The notes: generated from the sequence alone by a model not told the origin. Numbered from the stretch's first letter, positions 10,386 through 21,635 are shown. The stretch is 64,000 nt of DNA from Apoderus coryli (GCA_911728435.2 OU452198.1:42933902-42997901), one strand, 5' to 3'. Numbers and translations are program-made.

Positions 10386-11420
10386 AAGACTTTAGGTTCC
10401 AACTATACCTAACTGGTGAAATTTCAAACGCAATATTCTCAAGAATTATGAAGGCAAATATCAAAAGTAACCTAAAGTAAAGCAGATAAAAAATGCTTTC
10501 AAATGACCTCTATTGCTATTTGAAGGTTGTGTACGTATTGACAACAAATTAAAAAATAAAGAAAGTGGGCGTCCGTTGCCTGATCTGACAATTCAACAGC
10601 GAGCAGTAAGCCCGGGTGGCGTTCATTATCGTCCTTTGAGAAACATCTTAGTATTGGAGCATAGAATAATAACTATAGATAAGAAGGGTCAGTAGACGCT
10701 AAAAACGGCATCGACTCGTCGCAATCCCAGCCACATTGTGGCCCGCTATACTATATAAGCGGCGGCGAATTGGTTTTAAGGCAGTGATAACAAAGGTGCC
10801 GACACGAGGTGAAGTAACTGTATATTAAACTGTGACTGGAGTGCCAGTTTCCCCATAACAGTCCACAGCATCAGCACAAATTTCGTTTCGATTGCTTATA
10901 CAATACAACCTAGACTGTTTTCCACGTTACAATTAACTAAATAGCTTTTTAACAATTTCTATTTATTTAATGCCCAAATTAAAATATAAACTTTTAATCG
11001 AATAAGATAGTATGATATGTAATTATTGAAACAAACAATTCAACTGCCCTTTACTATTCAAGTTCATAGTTGTTTTTGCGACCTACATTCCTATAAACTA
11101 GTAAATAATTGACAAATTGACCCAGGTGCATAAAGTGTTGGAATTTCTTTACAATTATATGGAGGTAAGCTTATCATTAAATATAGCAATATACATTTAC
11201 ATCTCTTCAATTGTAAGATATAATTATGTGATGAATGTTTTAGCAGTTTCTATCGTATAGTTTAAATATTTTATGAATGATGTCTTTTATGCAGCACACC
11301 GATAAGGATAAGTATATACGTTGCCTTTTGACATTATTCGTCAGTGTAGAACAATTAACCTTGAATTTAAAAACAACACGTATTAGAATTATTAGAAATT
11401 TTAATTATCATTGATTTAAT
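10386..11420. other. Intergenic; GC-richer patch with TATA-like motif
   Basis: No gene is recognised. From about 10570 to 10860 the sequence is clearly less AT-rich than its surroundings and contains tatataagcggcgg at about 10752-10765. This layout could be a core promoter or part of a solo LTR. No partner LTR or target duplication was found. The rest is AT-rich with no features. Confidence 0.3.
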
Positions 11421-11426
11421 AATGAT

Positions 11427-12264
11427 ATGATCGCGGTGGGCTTGTTGGATTTTGATGATGTTTTGGTTGCTTTGAGGAGGCTGAGACCGAAGATGACCGC
11501 TGGTGTTGACAACATACCTGCGTTTGTCATTAAGGATTGTGCCACCGTCTTTGCCAAGCCTTTACAATATATATTTAACCTTTCTTTGCAATCTAACACA
11601 TTTCCTGACCCTTGGACGATGGGTCGTGTATGCCCTGTACATAGTCTGGAAACTTGATAGAATTGTAAATTATCGGCCAATTTCTATCCTATCTAATTTC
11701 TCTAAAGTGTTTGAGATTGCACTACATAATAAGCTGTTCAACCAGGTGAAGGCTAAGTTGGTCTGGCAACAACATGGATTTTTTCAGAAGCGCCCCACTG
11801 TAAGCAATTTAGTGACTTTCTTACAGGATGTATATCCCGCTGTTGGTCGGGGTTTTCAGGTCGACGCAATCTACAAAGATTTTTCTAAAGCCTTCGACAA
11901 GATCGATCATTCTTTGATGCAGCAACGCATGAATGACATTGGCTTCAGCAGGAAATTAATTGCATTTTTTGGGTCATATTTAACGACTCGTCAGCAGTTC
12001 GTTGAATATAATGGCCATCGGTCTGATTGCTTCTTTGTGCCGAGTGGAGTTCCACAGGGTAGTACCTTGGCTCCTTTACTGTTTGCTATCTTTGTGAACA
12101 GTATTGGTGATAATTTCTCAAGTCAGCACTTGCTTTTTGCGGATGATTTGAGGTTGTACAGTGTTGTGCGGTGTGCCGATGATTGTGATCGTTTGCAAAG
12201 AGACCTACATATGCTGTCTGTATGGTGTGACCTGAGCAATGCGGAAATTCACGTAATTGCGTAA
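11427..12264 (+). pseudogene. Jockey/R1-like LINE RT fragment
   Basis: This is an RT palm fragment in two frames joined near 11645. The first reads AGVDNIPAFVIKDCATVF and NLSLQSNTFPDPW. The second reads NYRPISILSNFSKVFE, DAIYKDFSKAFDKIDHSLM, PSGVPQGSTLAPLLFAIFV and LLFADDLRLYS (the FADD form of the catalytic box). It is truncated at both ends and has no 3' tail. The related LINE at 57545-59505 shares the NYRPxxIL, FSKAFD and LFADDL blocks. Confidence 0.85.
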
Positions 12265-12918
12265 GAACAACAGAGTTTCTATGGTTTGGATACCTGCGGA
12301 CACTCAGAAACGAACTGGGAAACGACGAAACACTTCGTAGAGTCTGAATCATTTTGTGGCTTCGAAAAAAGCACTTACAAGGGTGTTTTAAATGAAGAAA
12401 CTAACAGAGGAACGCTGTGGCAAAATTAATATTTTACAGACAAGGGAAGAACAGTTATTTCTAGAATCATCTTTTGGTGAGTTATTGGGTGCTGTTCTTG
12501 GTATGATACGTATTTAAGTTTTTTGATAAATTTTATAATCCCAGTAAATAGTTTTCGAATAACTTTAAATACTTTAAAGTCGCATTGACTGACCAAAATC
12601 TACTGAAAATAAAATCGAGCTTGTTTTATAACAATGTATTTACATTTTGTTACTGTTATTAAGATTTATTTCGAGTACCATAGACTACAAATAATGCTTT
12701 CGGTCATAATTAGCTAAATCACGTGCCTTTTTAAATTATTTTCCACGAAAAAAAGCATAAAAAATTTCACGAAAGAATTTTGCGTGACTGAGTATGTAAA
12801 ACTTGTACCAAGGACAAACGTTGTTCATAAAATATCAAAATATAGAAGCTTTTAAAAAGTATAAGGACAACTCTAAGGTCAATATCATTTTTTTTATGTA
12901 ATTATAATATATAATGAT
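12265..12918. other. No gene seen
   Basis: AT-rich sequence between a LINE fragment and the hammerhead-bearing element. No convincing coding frame, tRNA or terminal repeat was found. Confidence 0.4.
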
Positions 12919-12931
12919 ATATAATGTTCTT

Positions 12932-13365
12932 GTATAAATCAAACGGCGTCCGCTCCACAAAATCAATATATTTATATTACCATAGGTCAAGGCACATTGC
13001 CTATGTCAGACATGTTTCGAGAAATCAAATATTCTCATCATCAGTGACTTTCGGCACAAGATTAACAGATACTAGTGTTATCAATATAACATATTCATTT
13101 TGTGAAAAAATTTTTTTGTGAATATTTTATCAAAATTAAAACATTGTTTACATAAAAATTTTAAAATGAAATAAAAATAAAAAATACATTCGAAATCAGA
13201 ATTATTTTATGGCATTATGCCTTTACTTGTGTTTTCTTTTTATATATCATTACGGATCCGTAATGCCTTGACCTATGGTAATATAAATATATTGATTTTG
13301 TGGAGCGGACGCCGTTTGATTTATACATTAATCATCACTCCTCTTCGAATGGATTACTTCATAAA
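12932..13365 (-). mobile_element. Complete small Penelope-like element with hammerhead and 64-bp inverted ends
   Basis: Arms 12931-12994 and 13264-13327 are reverse complements over 64 bp with no mismatch seen. A 38-bp extension lies between the right arm and a 13-bp direct repeat, atataatgttctt, present at 12919-12931 and 13366-13378 and interpreted as a target-site duplication. A hammerhead motif (13005-13048, minus) lies just inside the left arm. Inverted partial terminal repeats plus a 30-40-bp tail match the known layout of Penelope-like elements. No reverse transcriptase or GIY-YIG frame remains, so this is a non-autonomous or deleted copy. Assignment to the class is inferred. Confidence 0.7.
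13005..13048 (-). ncRNA. Hammerhead ribozyme motif (type I, minimal stem III)
   Basis: The minus strand reads GUCA-CUGAUGA-U-GAGA, a loop, UCUC-GAAAC-AU-GUC-UGAC. Helix I is GUCA/UGAC and stem II GAGA/UCUC. Stem III is two base pairs around a dinucleotide. The cleavage site would be GUC|U. One extra U separates CUGAUGA from stem II compared with the canonical core. A two-base-pair stem III is characteristic of hammerheads thought to act as dimers. Activity is not shown here. Confidence 0.65.
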
Positions 13366-13769
13366 ATATAATGTTCTTTTTGGAGCTTTGAATTTATCAG
13401 TACTTAAATTAGTGCTTATTTATAAGTAATAGGTAGATACATTATAAAGTTGAATACAAACTAAATTTGCCGTAGGTAATGACAGTGGCGTCAGAAGTAT
13501 AGTTAAATCACAGTATAATAAATAATACAGTATTCTGACTTTCCGCTTGCGAGCCGTCCTGCGCATATCGTCGCGCATGCCGCCATTATGGGTTAAAACG
13601 TCACAATAATCGCATAGACATAGACAGATACCGTTCACTACTATGTTCAATATATAGTTTATTGTCGGCGTGTACGAGATAAATAAATATTGTGTTTGTA
13701 ATCTAATTCTGTGTTTTTAGTATATTGTTTGTGAGAATTAAAAGGATTTCATTTTTATTAACGTATCTT

Positions 13770-13882
13770 ATGATTAATACAATGAACAATCAGGGAGGAC
13801 ATGTGTGTGCTGCAAAATGTTGTCCCAATAAGCGGTACACTTGCTCTAAACATTTTTTTCGCTTCCCCACAGATCCTGTTAG
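13770..13882 (+). CDS. THAP-domain first coding exon (partial gene)
   Basis: From ATG 13770 (a second in-frame ATG is at 13782) the frame reads MINTMNNQGG, then HVCAAKCCPNKRYTCSKHFF and RFPTDPVR, and then a donor AG|GTGAGT at 13883. This is the start of a THAP zinc finger: a C-x4-C pair followed by FFRFPxDP. The remaining THAP residues (W, C, H, AVPTIF) must lie on a later exon, which was not found within the window. About 13540-13620, just upstream, is relatively CpG-rich and could be a promoter. It could be a THAP host gene or the head of a P-like element. The intact motif and splice donor argue against long decay. Confidence 0.6.
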
Positions 13883-14104
13883 GTGAGTAATAAGTAAAAA
13901 TAAAGATGAATACTATAGATAATTTTACTTTTATAACAACTATTTGTATAACCGTAAAATTTATATTACGAAATGGCAGCATCTAACATGTTTTTACACT
14001 AAATGAAAGTAAAACATAAACACAAGTTGTCTCGTGGCGAGATAGCATGATAACGCAATCAGCTAGGGGTTATATTATTGACAATATATATATGGCCCTT
14101 GTTT

Positions 14105-14680
14105 GACTAAAATTGCTGAGAACAGGATTCAGTTGATGCAGAATTCAGGCACACGGCTAGTATGTGGAATTCGTAGGGGTGAAAGAGGCTAGCAATAAGA
14201 TTAAGGAAATCGGCTGGTTAAGAATGAAACAACGTCGGATTTTCATTCACTAATTTTGATTAATAAAAATCATCAGATGGAAATAGGCGGAATACTTATA
14301 TGAAAGATTGAAGTTCCGGGGATCGGTGTATGATGTGAATATTCCTCATAAAACTATCATTACGCCACCGCTAGACTCAACATCAATCTTTGAGCGGTCA
14401 TTTTCCTATACGGTTTCAAAATATTACAACGCTCTACCGGAGAATATAAAAAGTTTACAGGGGTTTTCGTTTAAGAGCGCTGTCTGACACGTAATAGAAC
14501 AAATTAATTTGTAAACATAAGCTACCTACTTAATTTGGCCAGCGATGTAGGTTTAAGCTAAAATATAAGTTACGTTTAGGTTAAGTTAGGAAGCACTGCT
14601 TCAACTTTTATAAAAATGTCTTTTTTACTAATAAAGTCTGTATTATTGTTGTGTTTATTATTATTATTATTAAAAATCAC
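14105..14680 (+). pseudogene. CR1/I-like LINE 3' fragment
   Basis: Broken frames read RIQLMQNSGTRLVCGIRRGE, KEIGWLRMKQRRIFIH, FRGSVYDVNIPHKT, FSYTVSKYYNALPENIKSL. This is the RT C-terminus typical of LINEs (QNxxxRxxxG, WNxLPxxI). It ends with aataaagtctgta and a (TTA)n tail at about 14655-14680. Stops and frameshifts are present. Confidence 0.7.
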
Positions 14681-14689
14681 CCAATCATG

Positions 14690-14890
14690 TCAACATTTAA
14701 CTGATACCACCACTCAAGGCTGTTTTCAATCACTATGACACACCACAAATATTTCTAAAATTGACAGCGATATTATTATGTACTTAAATATTTTTTCAAA
14801 AATGAAAATACAGTACTGTGGTTAGAAACCAAAAACTATAATTATTCTTAGTCAGGACCTGACTTGTAACCCAAAATGGCGGCGTCATAC
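14690..14890 (+). repeat. Dispersed repeat R, uninterrupted copy
   Basis: This sequence recurs in inverted orientation at 26370-26566 with a short continuation at 28271-28286, where a Crypton splits it. Shared landmarks are gtcaacattta, cactatgacacaccacaaat and ctgtggttagaaacc. The short frame ATGGCGGCGTCATACGTC at 14876 lies in its edge and is not supported as a gene. Confidence 0.7.
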
Positions 14891-15559
14891 GTCACAGTTT
14901 ATTTCAAAGTGCCAACGGGGAGTCGGAATGCTGTACTTATTAATGCTGTGGTTAAATATACATATAAGGACATTGCTATTGACACTGTTTAGGCCCAAAA
15001 TGTAGAAGTTGTTTGAGAAAAAAAATATGTTCGCATTATTCATCGCTTTATTAAAACAAAGCCATTTTGCCTCAGCTAGTTTTCTCAAGTGGATCAATAG
15101 AAATTAATTGAATTTAGGAAAGAGCTATTTGAAACATTTTGATACAACATGCTATAAAAAAGATAAAATATTAGTATTTGACGTGACGAATGTTATTGTA
15201 ACTGCCCGCCAAACGGCTACGGTTAATTTGACGCGCATGCTCAAAATGTCAACTTTCTTTCTTTAATAGAGATACAAGAAATGTATCGAAATATTCGATT
15301 CGATCGCAAGTTCTCAGCCTATATTAGTAGAAAAAAATAATATACAAGCCATGCCACATATTTTTAAAGGTGAACTATTGCCTCGAGGACTGCAACTGTA
15401 TTTAATTCAGCATTAAATGTAACTTCGCTGTAGTCATGGACTTTACAAATATATTTTAGTATAGTTTATCAGTTTGATTTAAGAATTCGTGCGGTTCTGG
15501 TGTTTGGTTCTTATAACATTAAGCAATAATTCTATGAATAACGATATTGCTATTACGCC
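14891..15559. other. No gene seen
   Basis: AT-rich intergenic sequence. The segment at 15200-15250 contains a few CpGs, but there is no ORF and no recognisable motif. Confidence 0.4.
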
Positions 15560-15745
15560 GTGTTTTGATGTTGTAATCATAATTATTATTGTATGTGTCT
15601 TAATAATTATTGTATTTCTTCTTTTGTTGTTTGGTTTAACTTAGAGTAGCCTAGGCTAAACTTCGCACTGCATTCATTGATGCTTCTTTACCATTTCTGA
15701 TTTATGCAGTGAAGACGATTTATTATTATTATTATTACCTTTAGA
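15560..15745 (+). mobile_element. LINE 3'-end fragment
   Basis: It contains ggctaaacttcgc, then gaagacgatt followed by (TTA)n at about 15718-15737. The same ending (ctaaacttcgcc, gacgattattatta) closes the LINE at 39010-40605. Only 3' UTR sequence remains. Confidence 0.55.
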
Positions 15746-16699
15746 AGTTCTACTAGTTTCCTACTCCACAAAATGAGTTCCTGCACCCTCTCTTGCCCGT
15801 AGACTACCCCTGCATATAGAATAGTTCTTTAATAATTATTATAATTAACGTAGTTGTTTTATTTATTTAATATTAATTAAATTATGTTTTTTTTATTTTT
15901 TTTTTCATTTATTAAAAGATAAATAATAATAATATCAATTTTTCTATAGCCTAAATTATCTGGAACTCGGTTTCTGCTGAATTTCTCCGGAAAGCAGAGC
16001 AGTAATATCGAACATACATTCGTCAAAACGTAAAAAATTCTGCTACACAAGAAAGAATCAAACTGAATAAACTTTTTTAATGCTAAAATAACGCATTAGA
16101 CGTTAACTATTAAGAGGACCTACTCGTTTGTTTAAGAGATACTTTAAACATATGGTTTTCTTTAATTAAAAAAAAAAAGGCAAAAAAAAATCACGTACGT
16201 TAGTAAAGGTTTTTTTTATGGAGTATATTATTGCCATGACCCTATTCGTAATACTCTAATGCGGTTTTTACACGTTAGATTACGAGATAAAAAGAAATCC
16301 ATTTGTTTTATTACAATGGTAGTTTTCTACGGTATACGATACTCAACTTACTGCCAAAGTTTAGATATCCACGCACGGCATCCGTATAATATACCTACGA
16401 ATATAAGAAGTTCACAAATAATCTGATTGGGTATATCTGGCTGCAAATATCTTGCACGATAGAAACAGACACGTAATATATCAAGTTCAAAGTACCTAAT
16501 TGTTAACCATATTTTATTCGTGATTAAATCGGGATTTTATTGTATTTATACGAATATAGATAAATCAACGACTAGTGTTGATTCAATCAACGCTACTAGA
16601 TATATTGTTTAGTGAAAAAGTAAATTACAGTTTTAAAATAGTAAAGATTAGGAATGTAGTTATTAATAATAATTTTAAAAAACAGTAAAACACTGAAAT
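15746..16699. other. No gene seen
   Basis: AT-rich, low-complexity intergenic sequence with several homopolymer runs. No coding frame or terminal repeat was found. Confidence 0.4.
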
Positions 16700-16960
16700 A
16701 ATATATTGTGCATCGAACACGAAATGACATATATTTCCTACGAGTGTGATCGTTTCTTAATCTTACGAGTAGGAAATGGTCATTTCATGTGAGTTTCACA
16801 CTATGCTTTTTCTACGACTGTTTTAATGCTTAAACATCATAATTTTTAGGGAAATATTTATTTTTCGAAACTTACCTATACTAGCCCTGTTGACGTAAGT
16901 CTGAATACGATGAGTTAAAAGTATTATTAAATTGACTAGGTGGTGTTAAACCACAGAATA
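16700..16960 (+). repeat. Dispersed hairpin-bearing repeat S, copy 1
   Basis: This recurs in inverted orientation at about 43165-43395. Both copies carry an internal foldback formed by gaaatgacatatatttccta and its partner taggaaatggtcatttc. They also share gactaggtggtgtt and cttttaactcat-type flanks. It is non-coding and probably a MITE. Confidence 0.65.
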
Positions 16961-17082
16961 AGAAAGCTATGCAGAAGTTTATCTTAACGATTTCGATGAT
17001 ATTTAGTGTTCGTTCGCGCGCCTATGTGCGCAAGCTGTCAAATTGGGTAAAATTCCCATATGGACGAATATTAATGTATAAC

Positions 17083-18455
17083 TTATAACTTTATTGTCAT
17101 AAAGAATTACACTTTCTTGTAGACAAAGTCAGGTACTTAAAAAAAATACAGTTAAAAAAATACAACATATAGACAAGTGTGCAATCATCAAGATAATAGT
17201 AGGCTTTGTCAAGCAGCGTTCTTTTGACAGACCTTCTAAATTGCCTATAATTGTCCATGGCCGTTAAAGTTGGTGGCAAGTGATTATAAATTTTGCAGCT
17301 TTCATAAATGAGAGATCTCCTTGCTAAGGCTGATCGAGGTATAGATAGGTGTGCGCGCTGGAGCAATCTTGTAGGATAACGGTGAGCAGATGGAGCAGAC
17401 GAAGATATAATCTGCAAGTTTCTATGCAGGAGACATACAGTTTCTAATATAAATAATGAAGTGAGTGACAATATTTGATGTTTCGTAAACAATTCTCTAC
17501 AACTTGCTGCTATAGCAACCCAACACAGATAGCGCATTGCCCGTTTCTGTAAAATAAAGACACCTTTGAATAAAGCTCGACTGCATGAACCCCAGAAGGC
17601 TATACCGTACCTCAGTTGTGATTCAACTAGAGAAAAATAAGCGTTACGCGCAGCCTCCGATCCCAATGCCCACGCAACAACCCTTAACGCATAACAACCC
17701 GACGAAACTTTTCCACTCAACTGCCTCACATGTTCCTCAAATTTAAGTTTTATATCTATGTGAAGCCCAAGAAATTTAACATACTTAATATCTTCGATGG
17801 GATTGCTCTCCAGGATCAAGACACCAAAGTCAAAATTAAAAGACAAGATATGCGTCTTTGCTATATTGAGTGAAAGATAGTTACAATCACACCACTTCTT
17901 TAGTTCTATCAAATCACTCTGAATATCCCGTTTGATAACACCAACGTTCTCATTATCCCCCAGGAGTGTTGTATCGTCCGCAAAGAGGGTAAACTTTCCC
18001 CGCAAGCCAATAGTTGTTATGTCATTAATATATAGCAGAAACAGAATGGGTACTCCGGAAGTTATATCTAAACTATTTGATGAGATTTGTTGAATTATTT
18101 TTAAAAAGGTTGAAAGTAAGGAAATGGGTCTAAAATTCGACGGATTATCTGTTTCACCTTTTTTATATAAAGGAATTACCAATGCAGTCTTAAGGCAAGC
18201 AGGAAATATTCCACTTAGAAATGATAGGTTGATTGCATCCATCAACACTTTGAATGCAGGAAGTGGCAAATTCTCGATGACCTTCAGCGGAATCCCATCA
18301 ACTCCACAAGAGTTTTTATTTTTTATGTTACGAATGACCTCAAACAGTTCCGTCAAATCGATCTGTGATAGGCAAAATTTTGTGGGTGGATGTTGAGTTT
18401 TAAGATAACTCATGGCATCACGTTTTGGCTTAATTGAGTCTCGAAGTTTTTTACC
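17083..18455 (-). pseudogene. Jockey-like LINE with internal RT deletion
   Basis: A long open frame (18413-17097) reads VDGIPLKVIENLPLPAFKVL, NFRPISLLSTFLKIIQQ, then jumps to DITSGVPILFLLYINDI and FTLFADDTTLLGDNENVG. This shows that roughly the middle of the RT palm is deleted in frame. The C-terminal part (FLGLHIDIKLKFEEHVRQLS, RYGIAFWGSCSRALFKGVF) is intact. The 3' end at about 17083 has aactttattgtcataaag, shared with the sister copy at 31690-32915. The frame has stayed open despite the deletion, suggesting a young copy. No endonuclease domain remains. Confidence 0.85.
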
Positions 18456-18649
18456 AATAAAACAATAAATGTAATGTGTAATGTTTGTTTACATTCGTTT
18501 ATTCCATTTTTTAAATACTTATTTATTGGTTTTTCAATGTTTTTCTATTTTTATTAGTTATTTTGATTATAAGTTTTATTGAATTCTAGTTTTAAGAACA
18601 ATAGTGTAATAGTGTTAGTGAAAGCATAGATTAATGATTGTGTATCTAC

Positions 18650-19640
18650 ATAAATCTTTGGTGTGACGAATGACAATGCCAAATTGTTGTAGTAACAACA
18701 GCCACAAAACTCGAAAGTTAATAAGATATTTCAGAATTCCGAATAATCCAATAAGGATGTAAAATGTTGAATGTTTTAGCTAGATTTTTTAAATAATTTT
18801 AAAGGCAACTTCAATGGTTGTAGTGAACATTTTGAGGAGAAAATGTTTGCTGGTTTTGGCAACAGCACGTTCAAAAGGGAAGCCATACCAACTATTTTTT
18901 AAAAGGTGGTTAGCGAGCAAGGTAAATGTTTGATGAGTGTTGTGTCAGTCGTATGTACATATTTAATTAATTTGTTTTAAGTGCACGCCGATTCACCACA
19001 ACCATCAACATCGGGCGTGATTTCGGATGGATCTTCTCTGGTTTTTGGTGACTTGAATTTAGAAAAAAACCCTTTAGATAGTAAGGTACTTTTAACTACA
19101 TCTTCATGTAGGTATTAGATGAAATTCTAAATTACAGAACAACTGCAAATATCTCCAGGAATATCTGAGTAATCTCCCAGAAAAAAGCCTTGAGAATGGA
19201 GGTGTGAAAGTTTGATAGAATCGCCGGAACTTTCGAACAGATCATTCGATAAAGAAGATTTTATTGAGTTTGTTAAAACTAATTTTAAGGAAGTCTTGGC
19301 TAATTTTGTTATTATGCAGTATAATTTATCCAAGAAATCATTGAAAGGTCGGAGATATACAAGTGAGTTCAAGAAATTTGCCCTAACTGTATATTTTCTT
19401 GGATCTAAACTATATCAACACTTACAAGAAACTTTTTTTTACCTTTTTTTTACCACAATTCCTGTAAAGTTGAATATTTGAAAGATATTATATTTCAAAC
19501 AATAAAAAAATTAATTTAATTAGGCTTAATGTGCGGGGTATAGTGAGCGATCAAGGATCCAACTTTTTAGCTTTCTTACAGCAAACTGGGGTGCAACCAG
19601 AAAGACCGTATTATATCTACCGCGCCCCAGTTCCTTAAAA
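18650..19640 (+). pseudogene. P-element-like (THAP) transposase relic
   Basis: The pieces lie in the order expected for a P-type transposase. The THAP start is MPNCCSNNSHKTRKLIRYFR then IPNNPIR (18677-18760). The THAP end is NFNGCSEHFEEKMFAGFG then STFKREAIPTIF with a stop (about 18810-18900). A Ser-rich linker HADSPQPSTSGVISDGSS follows. The conserved helix is GRRYTSEFKKFALTVYFLGS (about 19349-19408). The RNase H-like strand is VSDQGSNFLAFLQQTGVQPE (about 19540-19600). Multiple stops and frameshifts interrupt these. Some gaps have acceptor- or donor-like edges, so introns may remain. The C-terminal GTP-binding and catalytic region is missing. It is replaced by a copia fragment from about 19690. 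Confidence 0.75.
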
Positions 19641-19689
19641 AATCGCGTAAGTATTCCAGAGGACATAATATGGGTTTGTCAGACTGAGA

Positions 19690-19968
19690 GAAATGTTAAG
19701 GAAAAATAAACTGTTGCCCTCGAGGCATCAGTCTCCAAATTTAAGTGCTATCAAATGACCCAGAATCCAGAGTTCCACCGACGAACAAAGCACATCCACA
19801 TTAGACACTTCTTTGTCCGTAAACTGGCATTAGATGATCTAATTAAAGTTGAAAAAGTTTCATCGGAAAATCAACTTGCGGATTTGATGACAAAACCGTT
19901 GTTCAAGCCAAGATTAAAGTTTTTAAGAAGTTCAATGGGGTTGACAAAAATATGCCAATGAGGGAGGA
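19690..19968 (+). pseudogene. Copia (Ty1) retrotransposon 3' end, RNase H fragment
   Basis: This is the end of a copia pol polyprotein. TVALEASVS lies in a degraded RNase H strand. Then come NPEFHRRTKHIHIRHFFVRK and SSENQLADLMTKPLFKPRLK, the copia hallmark ADxxTKPL, and the frame ends GLTKICQ. A polypurine tract (agggagga) directly precedes the LTR at 19969. The 5' portion of the element is lost. Confidence 0.85.
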
Positions 19969-20134
19969 TGTTGAAACTAGAAGAAGACATCGTTATATTT
20001 TGGACACCTTACATGCATTTATTCTATGTTTATACATTTTGATAGATGTCAGTTTGAATTAAAAATATTCATCAATCTACGTGTCAGACTTTTCATTTAT
20101 AAAAGTTCTTAAGGTCTAATTAAAAACCTCAACA
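19969..20134 (+). repeat. Copia 3' LTR (166 bp)
   Basis: It begins TGTTGAAACTAG immediately after the polypurine tract and ends ACCTCAACA, giving terminal TGTTGA/TCAACA inverted repeats. The length fits the short LTRs of copia elements. The 5' LTR is not in the window. Confidence 0.75.
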
Positions 20135-21335
20135 GTAACACCCTGTATAAATGGCACCTATTTTAGAATGTAGTCCTAATCGGTCTACAGAATCAGACGT
20201 TGAAAGGGTGACTCACCCTGTAAGTATAATTTGCTTTGAAACCTTCAAAATTAGCGAAATAATTTAATAATAATAATAAACTGTTAATTTGGTTTATTGT
20301 CGGCGCTGCTATGGTGATTTTTCAATCAGTATTAATTTGATAAAAATTATTAATAAATTAATTGACAACTTGGCACAGAAGATGTGGAAATTTCTGTATT
20401 AGTGTGATCAATCAAAGAGTGTAGTGGCAGTGATGATCCTATTTCAATAATTTGCAAGTCCGTTCGCGCCTCTAACAATGAGATTCCGTTGTTCCTCTCA
20501 ATGAATAATTATTACTATGAATTGACGGCCATACCAAATACTGTTATTAAAAATTTAATATCCAATGTCGCTGAACCTTATTTTATTATAATCTGTTGTA
20601 TTATTGTTTTTACAAATACTATTGTTGATATTTATTCACTGTAACATGAACAAGTTCAGACCTTTAGGTATTGGCTTTTATTGGTACATATTTTATAACA
20701 AGGAATGCTGTTTGTTAATTGTTAATTAATTTAATCGATGAGTAGAACCTTTGGAGCGTAGAACACTAAACTGAAACACGTTTTAAGTTTAATTTAATTA
20801 ATTTTCTCCTGAGGATGCTAACATTGTTAGCGGTGAAGTGGTAAAACGTTTTTTAGTTTAGTTAATTTGAAATAATAACAAATCATGTAAAAAATGATAC
20901 TTAATTAGTCATACTGCTTGATCTGTTCAATGCTAGAATCAAATTTGCGCAAAACTATATGTGACCACAAGATAATTAACATGAATATATGCCTGGACGC
21001 CTAACTTCCGTTTGCGCGACACGCAAGAGTGGTCGACCAACATTATTCAACTTTATATGAATATGACCCTCTTTTTTGTCACAAGAATTATTTTATTAGT
21101 AATGAAATAATAATGGCAAAAAATCCAGGAATATATTTACCTACATACTTTAGGTATTTTGCTGTTCGGTACAGGGTCAGGTCGACCATAAATTTATTGC
21201 ATACTAACGGCAAGAGCTTTCGTCCTTCAAATTTACCGTAAGTGGATAACGAATGGGGGAAGAAATAGAACGGTAAATTAAAATTAAATTTAAAAAGTAG
21301 GACATAGAATTTAGTCGATTGAATCACTAAAACGA
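20135..21335. other. No gene seen; one degenerate hammerhead-like stretch
   Basis: AT-rich intergenic sequence. At about 20808-20850 it reads CTGAGGATG, CTAACattGTTAG and GGTAAAACG. This recalls the hammerhead elements elsewhere in the window but lacks a proper core. No coding frame is supported. Confidence 0.35.
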
Positions 21336-21379
21336 GGGATTTGTTCAAATTTGGTTTATCATCATCAGCATTCACTCGC

Positions 21380-21625
21380 TAACGTGTATGAATTATTCCA
21401 ACTCAGGGATTTCTGTTGTGAACTCTAAGATGGCTAAACAGACTGATCCTCGAGCCGCAAACCTTGTCACAAAATTGACACACCGAATCATCACAATTTA
21501 CCGGCTGTTGTAGTTGCGCTGCCCCATCGATGCGTTTAAACTGTATCCCGAGGGCATGGCAGATATAGCTATTATGTTTACTCTACTTCTAATCTCATCG
21601 GAGAATAACTCACGCCAAAATGACT
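21380..21625 (-). pseudogene. LINE C-terminal C2H2 finger fragment
   Basis: The minus strand reads CDDSVCQFCDKVCGSRISLF then SHLRVHNRNP and a stop. This is a C2H2 finger of the form C-x2-C-xVCGSRIxLxSHLR-x-H, found at the C-terminus of some insect LINE polyproteins. No full finger array is present. An isolated host zinc-finger exon is a less likely alternative. Confidence 0.45.
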
Positions 21626-21635
21626 AATACGAGGG

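Noticed and set aside
14876..14992. Short ORF beginning MAASYVTVYFKVPTGSR with a CAAAATGGCGGC motif
   Set aside because: It lies at the edge of dispersed repeat R, is only 38 codons long and has no recognisable domain or splice context.
20805..20850. Hammerhead candidate
   Set aside because: CTGAGGATG and a hairpin are present but the GAAA box and a cleavage triplet are not in place.
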